Shown here in pieces: positions 9,302 through 19,462 of a DNA stretch of 64,000 nt (its first letter is position 1; every line of letters begins with the position of its first letter). The stretch spans positions 248,001 through 312,000 of the forward strand of contig NZ_JNAH01000003.1 in assembly GCF_000759885.1 (NCBI RefSeq), given 5' to 3'. Under the pieces are notes generated by a model. The model was not told where the DNA came from. It made no database searches and worked only from the letters and a program-made list of their open reading frames with translations. Source of the DNA: Prochlorococcus marinus str. GP2 (GTDB taxonomy: Bacteria > Cyanobacteriota > Cyanobacteriia > PCC-6307 > Cyanobiaceae). The translations under genes and the position numbers were made by a program.

Positions 9302-10084
9302 TTACATTCCATTAATGCAGTAACCCGCATCAACGTAAATTGTTTGGCCTGAAATGCCGCTAGAGAGATCACTTAATAAAAAAGCAGCTGTATTACCTAC
9401 TTCTGTTTGAGTGACTGTTCTGCGTAAAGGAGCCTTTTCTTCAACATTGTGAATCATATCTAAAATGCCACCTATAGCAGAACTCGCAAGTGTTCTTATA
9501 GGCCCAGCACTTATTGCGTTAACTCTGACTTGTTTTTCGGGACCCAGTTCTGCAGAAAGATATCTTACTGAAGCTTCTAAAGCTGCTTTAGCAACTCCCA
9601 TCACGTTATAGTTAGGAATCGCCCTTTCTGAACCTAAATAAGTTAATGAGACAACTCCAGCACCATCACTAAAAAGTGGTTTTGCTGCTTTACATAAAGG
9701 TGCTAACGAATACGCACTTATATTAAGAGCCCTATCAAAACCGTCTGAAGTGGTAGCACTATAATCTCCAATCAATTCATCGCGTCCTGCAAATGCTAGG
9801 CAGTGAACTAATCCGTCAATTTGCCCCCAATTGTCTTTTATATTTTTAAAGATTTCTTCAATTTGAGCTGGATTTTGAACATCAAGAGGCAAAAATAACG
9901 ATGGGTTTAAAGGTTCAGTTAGTTCTCTAACTTTAGACTCGAATCTTCCCTTATCATCAGGCAAATATGTGATTCCAAGTTCTGCGCCAGCTTTTGAAAG
10001 TTGTTGAGCGATACCCCATGCTATTGAACGATTGTTGGCAATTCCCGTAACAAGAATTTTTTTGCCAGTTAGATTTAGAAGCAT
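9302..10084 (-). CDS. fabI: Enoyl-[acyl-carrier-protein] reductase (NADH)
   Basis: The 260-residue short-chain dehydrogenase reduces enoyl-ACP in the last step of fatty-acid elongation. The N-terminal glycine-rich loop (VTGIANNRSIAWGIA) is the FabI variant with an inserted Asn-Asn-Arg-Ser. Tyr149, Tyr159 and Lys166 match the catalytic Tyr-X9-Tyr-X6-Lys spacing of E. coli FabI (146, 156, 163). ISAGPIRTLA near 191-200 is also typical. Start is the ATG at 10084, giving normal length. Confidence 0.96.
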   Translation of the reverse strand: MLLNLTGKKILVTGIANNRSIAWGIAQQLSKAGAELGITYLPDDKGRFESKVRELTEPLNPSLFLPLDVQNPAQIEEIFKNIKDNWGQIDGLVHCLAFAGRDELIGDYSATTSDGFDRALNISAYSLAPLCKAAKPLFSDGAGVVSLTYLGSERAIPNYNVMGVAKAALEASVRYLSAELGPEKQVRVNAISAGPIRTLASSAIGGILDMIHNVEEKAPLRRTVTQTEVGNTAAFLLSDLSSGISGQTIYVDAGYCINGM

Positions 10085-10189
10085 TTTGTTTATTATTTCT
10101 ATTATTCTCCTATATAAAAGTACCTATCTTTACGGATTACTGCAAAATATACAATAATTTTCAAATATCAAAGAATTTTTAACTTGAAC

Positions 10190-10783
10190 ATGGTAAGAAC
10201 AAACTCTATGGTTTTGGAATTAGGTTTCCAATTACCGAATTTCGAAATGTTAAATGCTAATTCTTCAAAAAATGAATATTTTAATTCTCATAATCTAGAT
10301 AGTCGGCATTTACTTTTAATGTTTATTTGTGCCCATTGCCCATTTGTTAAATATATTGAGAATCAAATTTTCACCTTAAGTAAAGAAATTGAAAATACAG
10401 TTCAAACAGTTGCAATTTCTAGTAATGATATTGTCACTCATCCTTCAGATTCCCCTAAAAATTTGAGATTACAAGCACAAACACAGGGATGGAGTTTTCC
10501 TTATCTATATGATGAAAATCAAAATTTTGCTAAGGAGTTGAAAGCGGCTTGCACCCCAGATTTTTATCTTTTTTCAAATGAAGGAGATAATAATTTTTCA
10601 TTGTATTATCATGGCCAATTAGATGATAGTAGACCAGGTAATGATATTCTTCTTTCTGGTGAAGATTTGCGCTCTGCTGTAAGAGATTTGAATCAAGATA
10701 ATTCTTATCCTTCAAATCAGATGCCGTCTTTAGGTTGCAATATTAAATGGACTCCTGGTAAAGAACCGAGTTGGTTTAATTGA
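10190..10783 (+). CDS. Thioredoxin-fold (AhpC/TSA- or TlpA-like) protein
   Basis: This 197-residue protein has one Cys-X-X-Cys, CAHC at 47-50, followed by PFVKYIENQ, and a cis-Pro-type segment (ACTPDFYLF) further on. The fold resembles thiol-disulfide oxidoreductases of the Redoxin group. It has no signal peptide, so it should act in the cytoplasm. I prefer the ATG at 10190 to the TTG two codons upstream. The substrate is unknown. Confidence 0.85.
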   Translation: MVRTNSMVLELGFQLPNFEMLNANSSKNEYFNSHNLDSRHLLLMFICAHCPFVKYIENQIFTLSKEIENTVQTVAISSNDIVTHPSDSPKNLRLQAQTQGWSFPYLYDENQNFAKELKAACTPDFYLFSNEGDNNFSLYYHGQLDDSRPGNDILLSGEDLRSAVRDLNQDNSYPSNQMPSLGCNIKWTPGKEPSWFN

Positions 10784-10938
10784 ATTAAAATGTTTTTCTA
10801 CTTATATGGATATGGATTAGATTTAATATTATTCACTATGCGGATACCTTCATTTACTTTAAATAGGAAGTACCAAGAAATTGACTGTGAAATTAATAGT
10901 TAGTTTTTTCAAGTTTTAAAGAATTGTATAGAGGAAAT

Positions 10939-12375
10939 TCAAATTTCAGCATAAAGTGATTTAAATAATTTTTGTTGTATGTTGTGATTGACAATAGGGA
11001 TTGAATAATTATTTTTTTCTAAATTAGATATCTCCCCATTTAATAATTCTGAATTTGACACTTTAGATAATTCAGGAATCCAATATTTTATATATTCGCA
11101 AATAGGATCAAATTTTTTTGCTTGGGTATATGGATTAAAAATTCTAAGTGGTTTTGGATCCATGCCGCTACTAGCGCTCCACTGCCATCCCCCATTATTT
11201 GCAGCTAAGTCTCCATCAACCAAAGTCTCCATAAATTTTTTCTCGCCCATTTGCCAATTGCATATAAGATCTTTTACCAGAAATGAAGCGACTATCATCC
11301 TACATCTGTTATGCATCCAGCCAGTACTATTTAGTTGACGCATTGCAGCATCAACTATAGGTACTCCGGTCTCTCCGTTGCTCCAATGCTGAAATCGTTC
11401 ATTATTGTTTTGCCATGGAAAGTGATCCCATTTTTTTCTATATGGACCTTTCTCTAGCTCAGGGAAATGGAACAAGCAATGTTGATAAAATTCACGCCAA
11501 ACAAGTTCTTTTTGCCAAGTTTCAATTGATAGATAATTTCCTTGATTTGCAAAATCTGAATTTAAATTTAATGTTGTGTTCCAAATTTTTCTAATGCTAA
11601 TAGTGCCGAATCTGAGAGATGCACTTAGAAAAGATGTCCCATTATGGGAAGGAAAATCTCGTGAAGAATTATAAGAATATATTTTTTTTTCGTTAATGAA
11701 GTTTTCTAATAATGTTTCTGCAGCATTTTCTCCAGGTCTACATGGACAAATATTCGAACCAGGAAATTTGGTATTTTTGATAAATTTCTCTAGAACCGAA
11801 TCAGATGAATTTATTGTCATATTTTCTTTGAGTTTATTATCTATATCTTTAAACTGGAAAACAACGTTATCTTCTTCATATGGACCTAATAAATTCATTT
11901 TTGATTTAAGGTTTTTATAAAAAGGCCCATAAACTGAATAAGGTTTATTATTTCCGGAAAATATTTTTAAAGGTTCTACTAATAAGTGATCCCAAGTTTC
12001 AATAACTTGAATATTTAGTTCTTTTAAAATTTTTTTTATTTTTAAATCGCGATTAATCTCATATGGTTCAATTGATCTATTCCAAAAAACAAATTTAGCA
12101 TCTATTTTTTTTGCTAATTGAGGAATTATTAATACCGGATCTCCTTCTTTCATGATTAATCTACTACCCATTTTTTTCCAATTATTTCCTAATTCTTGAA
12201 GCGAATTTCCTAGAAACCAAGCTCTTGAACTTGCATTGAAATCGTGTGGGTAATTTTTATCAAATATGTAAGTTGAAGTAATAGCATTTGATAATGAAAA
12301 TGCTTTGATTAAAGCTTGATTGTCCAATATTCTTAAATCCTTTCTATGCCAAAAAAGTATTCTAGGTTTATTCAT
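10939..12375 (-). CDS. phr: Deoxyribodipyrimidine photolyase (cryptochrome/photolyase family)
   Basis: A 478-residue flavoprotein with an N-terminal antenna domain (ILFWHRKDLRILDNQAL at 6-22) and a C-terminal FAD-binding domain. NRCRMIVASFLVKDL and DGDLAANNGGWQW form the conserved FAD and lesion-binding surface, and the WH/WQW tryptophans fit the electron-transfer chain. It should repair cyclobutane pyrimidine dimers with blue light in this surface-ocean organism; a signalling cryptochrome is the alternative. The upstream NUDIX gene overlaps its start by 4 nt. Confidence 0.92.
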   Translation of the reverse strand: MNKPRILFWHRKDLRILDNQALIKAFSLSNAITSTYIFDKNYPHDFNASSRAWFLGNSLQELGNNWKKMGSRLIMKEGDPVLIIPQLAKKIDAKFVFWNRSIEPYEINRDLKIKKILKELNIQVIETWDHLLVEPLKIFSGNNKPYSVYGPFYKNLKSKMNLLGPYEEDNVVFQFKDIDNKLKENMTINSSDSVLEKFIKNTKFPGSNICPCRPGENAAETLLENFINEKKIYSYNSSRDFPSHNGTSFLSASLRFGTISIRKIWNTTLNLNSDFANQGNYLSIETWQKELVWREFYQHCLFHFPELEKGPYRKKWDHFPWQNNNERFQHWSNGETGVPIVDAAMRQLNSTGWMHNRCRMIVASFLVKDLICNWQMGEKKFMETLVDGDLAANNGGWQWSASSGMDPKPLRIFNPYTQAKKFDPICEYIKYWIPELSKVSNSELLNGEISNLEKNNYSIPIVNHNIQQKLFKSLYAEI

Positions 12376-12935
12376 AATTTATCTAAAAATTGTTTAGCTC
12401 TGAACCAGGCTGTTACAGTTTTTGCGTCAAGAATCTCATCCCCACTAGAAATAAGATTATCTAGTTCGTTCGGATCTAAAATTAATACTTCTATATCTTC
12501 ATCTAAATCTCCTTTAACCTCGGAATTAAGTTTGCTCAAATCACGCGCTAAAAATAAATAAATTTCTTCATCTGCATAACCAGGAGCAGGGACAAGAGTT
12601 CCTAGTTCATCCCATTTTTTTGCACTAAATCCAGTTTCTTCTTGTATTTCTCTTTTTATTGAATTAATAGGTGTTTCACCTATTTCTAATGTGCCTGCTG
12701 GAAATTCTAATAAATACCTTGAAACAGCAAATCTATATTGCCGAAGGATTATAACTTTATTGTCTTTTGTAATAGGTACGGCTAATGCTGCCCCAGGATG
12801 CTTAATGTATCCATATTCACCTTCGTGTCCATTTGGAAGCTCAATTCTATTTATTTCGAAACTAAATTTTTTTGACTTTAACTCAGATATTTTTTCTTTA
12901 AAAATGGATCTTTTTAAAAAGTTTATGTTGACCAT
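12372..12935 (-). CDS. NUDIX hydrolase (ADP-ribose pyrophosphatase-like)
   Basis: The 187-residue protein carries an intact NUDIX box at about 81-103 (GTLEIGETPINSIKREIQEE, then TGF), matching G-x5-E-x7-R-E-U-x-E-E-x-G-U. The preceding RQYRFAVSRYLLEFPAG fits the ADP-ribose pyrophosphatase subfamily. Its stop overlaps the photolyase start by 4 nt (ATGA), which suggests translational coupling. The exact nucleotide substrate is not established. Confidence 0.9.
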   Translation of the reverse strand: MVNINFLKRSIFKEKISELKSKKFSFEINRIELPNGHEGEYGYIKHPGAALAVPITKDNKVIILRQYRFAVSRYLLEFPAGTLEIGETPINSIKREIQEETGFSAKKWDELGTLVPAPGYADEEIYLFLARDLSKLNSEVKGDLDEDIEVLILDPNELDNLISSGDEILDAKTVTAWFRAKQFLDKL

Positions 12936-12986
12936 GAATCTTAAATAAAAACAGCCTAACAGTTATTTTTTGGTTTTGTAAATCAA

Positions 12987-13562
12987 TTATATAGACCATT
13001 TTGGTTCATCAAACTTTGTGATTTTTTGGCTTCTACTTAAGATTTCAGAAAGTGGTGTAATAACGAAATTCCGATTCATGAATCTAGGGTGAGGTAGTGT
13101 TAATTCCTCGTCAAAGGTATGAAAATCTTCCCACCAAAGAATATCTAAATCGAGACATCTTGATAGCCATTTCTTACCCTTTGGCGTCTCTTCTCGTCCG
13201 AAAAATCTCTCTAACTTTTTTAGCTCTTTTAAAAGTAATTTCGCGTTTTTATTTGATGGTTTTGGGAAAGAATTACTTTTAATAAGTAATAGAGTATTTA
13301 AATAATTTGGCTGCTCATTATCAACACCATGAGGTAATGTCTCATAAATTGAAGACCAAAAAAAGTTTGCATGAAATTTGCTTTTCTCTTCTTTTTTTTC
13401 GTTGGAACTATCTCCCCACTCATTTATTATTTCCTCTATTTTTGGTTTGCAAATCAATAGTGACTCAAGAGGGCTTCCGAATTTACTATCAATATTTGCT
13501 CCTAGGGATATACATAGTCCATTTTTGATATTAAGATTTGATAATTCCACTACAAAAAACAA
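12987..13562 (-). CDS. folK: 2-amino-4-hydroxy-6-hydroxymethyldihydropteridine pyrophosphokinase
   Basis: The 191-residue HPPK transfers pyrophosphate to the pterin in folate synthesis. [17 protein letters not shown] near 19-35 is the N-terminal signature, [12 protein letters not shown] near 138-149 holds the two Mg-binding aspartates, and [11 protein letters not shown] follows. The N-terminal tail before LGAN is longer than usual, so the true start may lie a few codons inside. It is divergent from chlD, with about 36-84 bp between them. Confidence 0.93.
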   Translation of the reverse strand: MFFVVELSNLNIKNGLCISLGANIDSKFGSPLESLLICKPKIEEIINEWGDSSNEKKEEKSKFHANFFWSSIYETLPHGVDNEQPNYLNTLLLIKSNSFPKPSNKNAKLLLKELKKLERFFGREETPKGKKWLSRCLDLDILWWEDFHTFDEELTLPHPRFMNRNFVITPLSEILSRSQKITKFDEPKWSI

Positions 13563-13646
13563 AGTTATTGGATAAATTCTATATCAGGCATTTTTAAAGT
13601 GATTTTGAACCCCGAGTTAAAAGAAAAAGAAGAAATAAAAAATTTA

Positions 13647-15779
13647 ATGAAGTCAAAGGATTCTTTTAGAGCTTTCCCTTTAGCCGCAATTACAGGTCAT
13701 AGCTTATTGAAATTATCTTTACTTTTGGCGGCAGTTGATCCCAGTTTAGGGGGAGTGATTATTGCTGGCGGAAGAGGTACTGGTAAGTCAGTACTTGCAA
13801 GGGGTTTACATACTTTACTTCCTCCCATAGAGGTATTAGATAATGAATTAATACTTGAAAAGCTAATTGAGAAAAATAGTGGAACTTCATTAAGACCTAT
13901 TGGTAGAAACCTAGATCCAGATAAACCAGAGGAATGGGATCTTAGTACTAATAAATTGTTGGAGGAGGTAATTGGAAGTGATTATTTAAATCAAATTGAA
14001 GAAATCCCGAAAAAAGTAAGAGAGGCTCCATTTATTCAAGTTCCCATTGGCATAACTGAAGACAGACTTGTTGGATCAATTGACGTTGCTGCCTCATTAA
14101 GTACGGGTGGACAAGTTTTTCAACCTGGAATTTTGGCAGAGGCTCATAGAGGTGTTCTTTATGTAGATGATATAAATTTATTGGATGATGGCATTGTAAA
14201 TTTAATTCTTGAAGCTACAGGAAGAGAGAAAAATAATATTGAAAGAGATGGTTTAAGCCTTTCTCATCCATGTAAGTCACTTTTAATAGCAACTTATAAT
14301 CCTGAAGAAGGTGCTTTAAGAGATCATGTCTTAGATCGTTTTGCTATTGTGCTTTCCGCAGATCAATCTATTGATAATGCTCAAAGAGTTGAGATTACGA
14401 AATCTGTATTATTACACGCAGAAAATAATATTAAATTTTCAGAAAAATGGTCGGAAGAATCCGATAATTTATCTACTCAATTAATTTTGGCAAGGCAATG
14501 GTTAAAGGATGTCAAGATAACAAAAGAGCAAATAACCTATTTAGTGAATGAAGCTCTTAGAGGAGGAGTAGAAGGGCATAGGTCAGAATTGTTTGCAGTA
14601 AAAGTAGCTAAGGCGAATGCAGCTCTTCGAGGTGATGAGAATGTAAATTCTGAAGACCTAAAAGTCGCAGTAAGATTAGTTATTCTTCCAAGGGCGAATC
14701 AAATACCACCTGAGGAAGATGATGATATTCAACCACCACCTCCAGAAGATCAGAGCCCACCACCCCCACCTCAATCAAATAATGATGAATCTGAACCTGA
14801 GGCTAATGAAAATGAAGATAATCAAGAGCAAGAACAAGAAGAAGATAATTCTGATGGAGAAGAAGAATCTACTCCTGAAATACCTGAAGAATTTATATTG
14901 GATCCTGAAGCATGTATGGTTGATCCAGATTTGTTGCTCTTTTCATCAGCCAAAGCAAAAGCAGGAAATAGTGGAAGTAGATCAGTAATATTTAGTGACA
15001 GTAGAGGAAGATATGTAAAACCTATTATTCCAAGAGGCAAAGTAAAAAGAATTGCGGTAGATGCAACTCTTCGAGCTGCGGCCCCTTATCAAAAATCAAG
15101 GAGATTAAGAAACCCTAATAAAAAAATAGTTATTGAAGAAAATGACTTTAGGGCAAAGCTTCTTCAAAAGAAAGCGGGAGCTTTAGTTATTTTTCTTGTT
15201 GATGCAAGTGGTTCTATGGCTTTAAATAGAATGCAAAGTGCCAAAGGTGCAGTAATAAGACTCTTAACAGAGGCTTATGAGAATAGAGATGAAGTAGCTC
15301 TTATTCCATTTAGAGGTAATCAGGCAGAAGTTCTTCTACCTCCAACTAGATCTATAACTGCAGCAAAAAGAAGACTAGAAACAATGCCTTGCGGTGGTGG
15401 ATCCCCATTGGCTCATGGGTTAACACAATCAGCAAAAGTAGCAAAAAATGCTCTTTCAACTGGAGATATAGGTCAAGTTATTGTTGTGGGAATTACTGAT
15501 GGAAGAGGAAATGTACCATTAGGCTTATCTCTTGGACAAAGTGAGGTTGAAGAAAAAGATAAAGAAAATGCTAATTTAAAGCAAGAGGTTCTTGATATCG
15601 CTGCAAAATACCCCATGCTTGGAATAAAACTCTTGATAATTGATACAGAAAGAAAATTTATTGCAAGCGGCTTTGGTAAAGAATTAGCAGAGGCAGCTAA
15701 AGGTAAATACGTCCAACTACCAAAAGCTACAGATAAAGCGATTGCAGCTATGGCTTTGGATGCCATAAATGAAATCTAA
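13647..15779 (+). CDS. chlD: Magnesium chelatase subunit D
   Basis: ChlD works with ChlI and ChlH to insert Mg2+ into protoporphyrin IX, the first committed step to chlorophyll. There is a P-loop GGRGTGKS (residues 41-48 with this start), a long proline- and acid-rich linker (runs of PPPP and D/E) in the middle, and a C-terminal VWA domain with a MIDAS motif [10 protein letters not shown]. This order is normal for ChlD, and the P-loop is better kept than in many homologues. The ATG at 13647 gives 710 residues; a GTG at 13599 would add 16 residues and cannot be excluded. Confidence 0.95.
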   Translation: MKSKDSFRAFPLAAITGHSLLKLSLLLAAVDPSLGGVIIAGGRGTGKSVLARGLHTLLPPIEVLDNELILEKLIEKNSGTSLRPIGRNLDPDKPEEWDLSTNKLLEEVIGSDYLNQIEEIPKKVREAPFIQVPIGITEDRLVGSIDVAASLSTGGQVFQPGILAEAHRGVLYVDDINLLDDGIVNLILEATGREKNNIERDGLSLSHPCKSLLIATYNPEEGALRDHVLDRFAIVLSADQSIDNAQRVEITKSVLLHAENNIKFSEKWSEESDNLSTQLILARQWLKDVKITKEQITYLVNEALRGGVEGHRSELFAVKVAKANAALRGDENVNSEDLKVAVRLVILPRANQIPPEEDDDIQPPPPEDQSPPPPPQSNNDESEPEANENEDNQEQEQEEDNSDGEEESTPEIPEEFILDPEACMVDPDLLLFSSAKAKAGNSGSRSVIFSDSRGRYVKPIIPRGKVKRIAVDATLRAAAPYQKSRRLRNPNKKIVIEENDFRAKLLQKKAGALVIFLVDASGSMALNRMQSAKGAVIRLLTEAYENRDEVALIPFRGNQAEVLLPPTRSITAAKRRLETMPCGGGSPLAHGLTQSAKVAKNALSTGDIGQVIVVGITDGRGNVPLGLSLGQSEVEEKDKENANLKQEVLDIAAKYPMLGIKLLIIDTERKFIASGFGKELAEAAKGKYVQLPKATDKAIAAMALDAINEI

Positions 15780-15785
15780 AATTAA

Positions 15786-16628
15786 TTATGGATAAATTTC
15801 GTTAAAGAATTTTGAAAGTCCAATAGTTAAATCTCTTAAAGATTTAGTCAGTTCTTTATCATTAGTTATTTTTTCAAAATCGTCGCTCATATCAACTAAT
15901 TTGCCGGAAATTGATTTTGCGGCATTAATCGTCAATTTAACGTCATTAAGAGTTTCTTGGTCATCGATAGTAGACAAAATATTATTTAAATGGTTAGCAG
16001 CAGTTGTAATTTCTTCTATTAAAGGTTTAACTCTTAGAATCTCTTGTTTTGATAAAAAAATGAGTTCATCAAGGTTTTCTTGAGTTTTATCAAATTGGTC
16101 AATTGATTTCACAATATTCTCAATTAAATTTTCTTGATTTGATACTTTTAAAAGTTGACTTATTTTATTGGTTATATTCGAAAGACTTGATAGTTGTTTA
16201 CCTGTGATAACATCTCCTTGACAAACAATTAGTTTGGCATCGCATTTTTCGGATGTAGGTTTCTCAATGTTTTTAGGAATTGTTTTTTCGCTAGTTTCTA
16301 GAGAGACTTGTACATCTCCTCCAAGGAAAGAATTCGTTACTACTCTTGCAAATGCTGGCTTAGGGAGAATAATATTATTATTTAAAACTATTTTTGCTTG
16401 AATTGATTCATTAGTGAATAAAATATCTTCTATGGATCCAACTAAAATTCCTCTGTAAGTAACTGGAGATTTTTTTGATAAACCGCTTGCGTTATTAAAT
16501 TCAGCAAATAGATGCCAATTTTTTGAAGATAATTTTAATCCTCTTAGCCAAAAAGAAAAAAATGTGAATATTAAAATCCCTCCTAATAAGGAAAATCCAA
16601 CTATTGAATCTCGTAAGCTTCTACGCAT
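15786..16628 (-). CDS. MCE/MlaD-domain protein of a lipid ABC transporter
   Basis: This 280-residue protein starts with one membrane helix (about 10-30) followed by an MCE domain (about 40-115: VTYRGILVGSIEDILF is typical) and a long helical tail rich in Asn, Leu and Ile. Cyanobacterial and plastid homologues (Ycf22, TGD2-like) bind lipids on the periplasmic face of an ABC importer. It lies 5 bp downstream of an ABC ATPase gene; the permease (MlaE-like) is not in this window. Confidence 0.88.
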   Translation of the reverse strand: MRRSLRDSIVGFSLLGGILIFTFFSFWLRGLKLSSKNWHLFAEFNNASGLSKKSPVTYRGILVGSIEDILFTNESIQAKIVLNNNIILPKPAFARVVTNSFLGGDVQVSLETSEKTIPKNIEKPTSEKCDAKLIVCQGDVITGKQLSSLSNITNKISQLLKVSNQENLIENIVKSIDQFDKTQENLDELIFLSKQEILRVKPLIEEITTAANHLNNILSTIDDQETLNDVKLTINAAKSISGKLVDMSDDFEKITNDKELTKSLRDLTIGLSKFFNEIYP

Positions 16629-16633
16629 AATTT

Positions 16634-17419
16634 TTAAATGTCTTGGGGTTGCATTGGGCCATCAAGTTTCCCATGTCTAAATTGATATACATAGGGATCT
16701 TTACTCTTTTTAAATTCTTCAATAGTACCTGACCATCTAAATTTGCCTCCGTAAAGCATTAATACTTTATCTGATGTCCTCTCTATAGTACTAAGAACAT
16801 GACTAACCACAATAGATGATCCATTTGCTTTATCGTTTGTCTTATTAATTAAGTCTTCAATTCTTGATGAGGCTATTGGGTCAAGACCTGCAGTTGGTTC
16901 ATCAAAAAGTAATAAAGGATTTGTCTTCGTATTAAGAGTTTGATCTGTAATTAAAGCTCTAGCAAAACTTACTCTTTTTTGCATTCCTCCGCTTAATTCA
17001 TTTGGGAGCTTATTTTCAACATCAAATAATCCTACTTCAGCTAAACATTCAGATACGATTTCATGAATTAACTCTTTAGATAAGTTTTTATTTTTTTTAA
17101 GAAGGAAACCTACATTTTCCTCAATAGTTAAAGATCCCAATAATGCAGGGTTTTGAAAAACTAGTCTTACATCAGGAGGATTATTTTGATCTAATCTCAA
17201 ATATTTTTGCTTCTCACCAAATATTCTTAATTCTCCTTTGGTAGGTAAAATTAGTCCTGCTAAAATTTTTAATATGGTTGATTTACCAGAACCTGAGGGC
17301 CCAACAATCGCCAATTTCTCTCCATCATTAAGTTCAAAATTTATTTGATTAAGCACATTAACTTCCCCCCAGCTTATTGAGAGGTTTTTCGTTTCAACTG
17401 CATGCTTTGATTTTTTCAA
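16634..17419 (-). CDS. ABC transporter ATPase, MlaF-like
   Basis: The 261-residue ATPase has Walker A GPSGSGKST at about 40-48, the signature LSGGMQKR, and Walker B LLLFDEPTAGLDP. The paired MCE gene directly downstream on the same strand makes an MlaF-like role in lipid movement across the cell envelope likely. No signal or membrane segment is present, as expected for a cytoplasmic subunit. The adjacent permease gene is missing, so the system must be completed by a gene elsewhere in the genome. Confidence 0.9.
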   Translation of the reverse strand: MKKSKHAVETKNLSISWGEVNVLNQINFELNDGEKLAIVGPSGSGKSTILKILAGLILPTKGELRIFGEKQKYLRLDQNNPPDVRLVFQNPALLGSLTIEENVGFLLKKNKNLSKELIHEIVSECLAEVGLFDVENKLPNELSGGMQKRVSFARALITDQTLNTKTNPLLLFDEPTAGLDPIASSRIEDLINKTNDKANGSSIVVSHVLSTIERTSDKVLMLYGGKFRWSGTIEEFKKSKDPYVYQFRHGKLDGPMQPQDI

Positions 17420-17549
17420 AACTTATATTAAAACATCTATATATTTTATTTTGCCTATTTTTAGAAATAAAAAAAGCATGTATGAATTTGATTTATAATG
17501 ATTTTATATAATCTTTAAATTAGAGAAAAATAATTTAAGAGGTTTTTTG

Positions 17550-18935
17550 ATGAATAATCGTAAAAAAAGGGTAAGAAGGTACTATAAAAATTTTAAAAAG
17601 ACTAATTTTGCCTTGTTAAACAAAATCTTAAGAATTTTGAGTTGGCTTTTGCCAGGATTGGTAATAAAAAGATGGATGTTTACATCTGCTTTAGGTTTTT
17701 TGACAACATTATTAGGCTTGGCAATTTGGACAAATTTAAGACCGCTCTATTGGCTTATTGAAATCTTTTTTTCTGTAATCACCGGTTTAACTAATATTTT
17801 TCCTGTTTCATTCATAGGACCATTAATTTTTGTTATTGGAATATTATTAATAGGGATTGGACAAAATAGAAGTATTAATTCTATTCAAAAAGCGCTTGTT
17901 CCAGAAAAAGATACATTTTTAGTTGATGCATTAAGAGTTAAAAGTAAATTAAACAGAGGCCCAAATATTGTTGCAATTGGGGGCGGTACAGGCTTATCTA
18001 CTTTATTGAAAGGCTTAAAAAATTACAGTAGTAATATTACAGCAATCGTAACTGTATCCGATGATGGTGGAAGTAGTGGAATTCTCAGAAAACAATTAGG
18101 TGTACAACCTCCAGGAGATATTAGAAATTGTTTGGCAGCCTTATCAAACGAAGAACCTACTTTAACTAGATTATTTCAGTACAGATTTTCAGGGGGAAGT
18201 GGGCTGGAAGGTCATAGTTTTGGAAATCTCTTCTTGTCTGCTTTAACAACAATTACAGGCAGTTTAGAAAAAGCAGTTCAAGCCTCTAGTAAGGTTTTGG
18301 CGGTCCAAGGTCAAGTTTTACCTGCAACAAATATTGATGTGATGTTATGGGCCGAATTAGAAGATGGTGAAAAAATTTTTGGTGAAACCAAGATCAGTAA
18401 ATCTAAAAAAATTATTTCGAGGATTGGTTACCTACCAGAAAATCCTTCAGCTCTTCCAAGTGCTATTGAATCTATAAAAGAAGCTGATTTAATTGTTCTT
18501 GGCCCAGGTAGTCTATACACTTCTTTATTGCCTAATCTTTTAGTACCAGAGATAGTAGATGCCTTGTTGCAGAGTAATGCTCCTAAAATTTACATAAGTA
18601 ATTTGATGACTCAACCTGGAGAAACAGATGGACTTGATGTCTATCAACATATCAAAGCGATAGAAAAACAATTATCAAATTTTGGAGTTAATACTCGAAT
18701 TTTTAACTCAATCTTATCTCAGATTGCATTTGAAAAGTCTCCATTAGTAGACTATTACGAGAGTAGAGGGGCAGAGCCTGTCCAATGTAATAAAGAAAAA
18801 TTATTATCGGAAGGTTACTATGTTTTGCAAGCACCATTGTATTCAAAAAGAATAACTCCAACTCTTAGACATGACCCAAGGAGACTAGCAAGAGCAGTTA
18901 TGTTTATTTACCGCAAATTAAAAAAATTAAACTAA
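17550..18935 (+). CDS. YvcK/CofD-like (UPF0052) protein with N-terminal membrane segment
   Basis: The 461-residue protein has a UPF0052 domain from about residue 135 (VAIGGGTGLSTLLKGLK, then DDGGSSGILR, PPGDIRNCL and GPGSLYTSLLPNLLV), homologous to Bacillus YvcK, which affects cell-wall and carbon metabolism. Unlike Bacillus YvcK it has an N-terminal extension with two likely membrane helices at about 45-65 and 72-105. The ATG at 17550 has AAGAGG upstream; a TTG one codon earlier is less likely. It is convergent with ndhJ and their ends overlap by 4 nt. Confidence 0.9.
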   Translation: MNNRKKRVRRYYKNFKKTNFALLNKILRILSWLLPGLVIKRWMFTSALGFLTTLLGLAIWTNLRPLYWLIEIFFSVITGLTNIFPVSFIGPLIFVIGILLIGIGQNRSINSIQKALVPEKDTFLVDALRVKSKLNRGPNIVAIGGGTGLSTLLKGLKNYSSNITAIVTVSDDGGSSGILRKQLGVQPPGDIRNCLAALSNEEPTLTRLFQYRFSGGSGLEGHSFGNLFLSALTTITGSLEKAVQASSKVLAVQGQVLPATNIDVMLWAELEDGEKIFGETKISKSKKIISRIGYLPENPSALPSAIESIKEADLIVLGPGSLYTSLLPNLLVPEIVDALLQSNAPKIYISNLMTQPGETDGLDVYQHIKAIEKQLSNFGVNTRIFNSILSQIAFEKSPLVDYYESRGAEPVQCNKEKLLSEGYYVLQAPLYSKRITPTLRHDPRRLARAVMFIYRKLKKLN

Positions 18936-19462
18936 TAAGCATCTTGAAGTTCATAGAAATCTGGCTGAATATAATCTTTTCTTAATGGCCATCCTCTCCA
19001 ATCTTCAGGCATTAATAGTCTTTTGGGATTGGGATGATCAATAAAATTTATTCCATACATATCAAAAGTTTCTCTTTCTTGCCAATCACTTCCTTTGAAA
19101 ATTTTATACAAACTAGGTATTGATAAATCAGAATCTCTTTTTAAGAAAACTTTTAATCTGACTTCTTTAATTTTTTCGATTTTTTGTAAATCATCGACAG
19201 TTATAAAATGGTAAAAACTTACAAGATTTTTGCCTGGTCCCTCGTCATATCCTCCTTGACATTGGAGATAGTTGAAACCGTAATTTCTCAAGGCTGATAC
19301 TGCTTCATATAATTTTTTAGGTTCAACAGAAATGTTTTCAATTCCTATGTGATCATCAGGTAAAGATTGATTTGGAATTCCATCTTTAGACAAAGACTGG
19401 CTTATAAACCCTTCTTTTTCTATTGCACTATCTGAGGGTGTGGCTATACCGTCTTTTTCCAT
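18932..19462 (-). CDS. ndhJ: NAD(P)H-quinone oxidoreductase subunit J
   Basis: This is the 30-kDa-type subunit (176 residues) of the cyanobacterial NDH-1 complex on the thylakoid membrane. The signature ERETFDMYGINF near 131-142 is intact, followed by HPNPKRLLMPEDWRGWPLRKDY. An N-terminal Ser/Asp-rich tail of about 40 residues precedes the conserved fold. It is last in ndhC-ndhK-ndhJ, its start overlapping the ndhK stop by one base. Confidence 0.95.
   Translation of the reverse strand: MEKDGIATPSDSAIEKEGFISQSLSKDGIPNQSLPDDHIGIENISVEPKKLYEAVSALRNYGFNYLQCQGGYDEGPGKNLVSFYHFITVDDLQKIEKIKEVRLKVFLKRDSDLSIPSLYKIFKGSDWQERETFDMYGINFIDHPNPKRLLMPEDWRGWPLRKDYIQPDFYELQDAY

Noticed and set aside
14719-14988. 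89-codon plus frame in the chlD linker
   Set aside because: It is an off-frame reading of the repetitive acidic linker of chlD.
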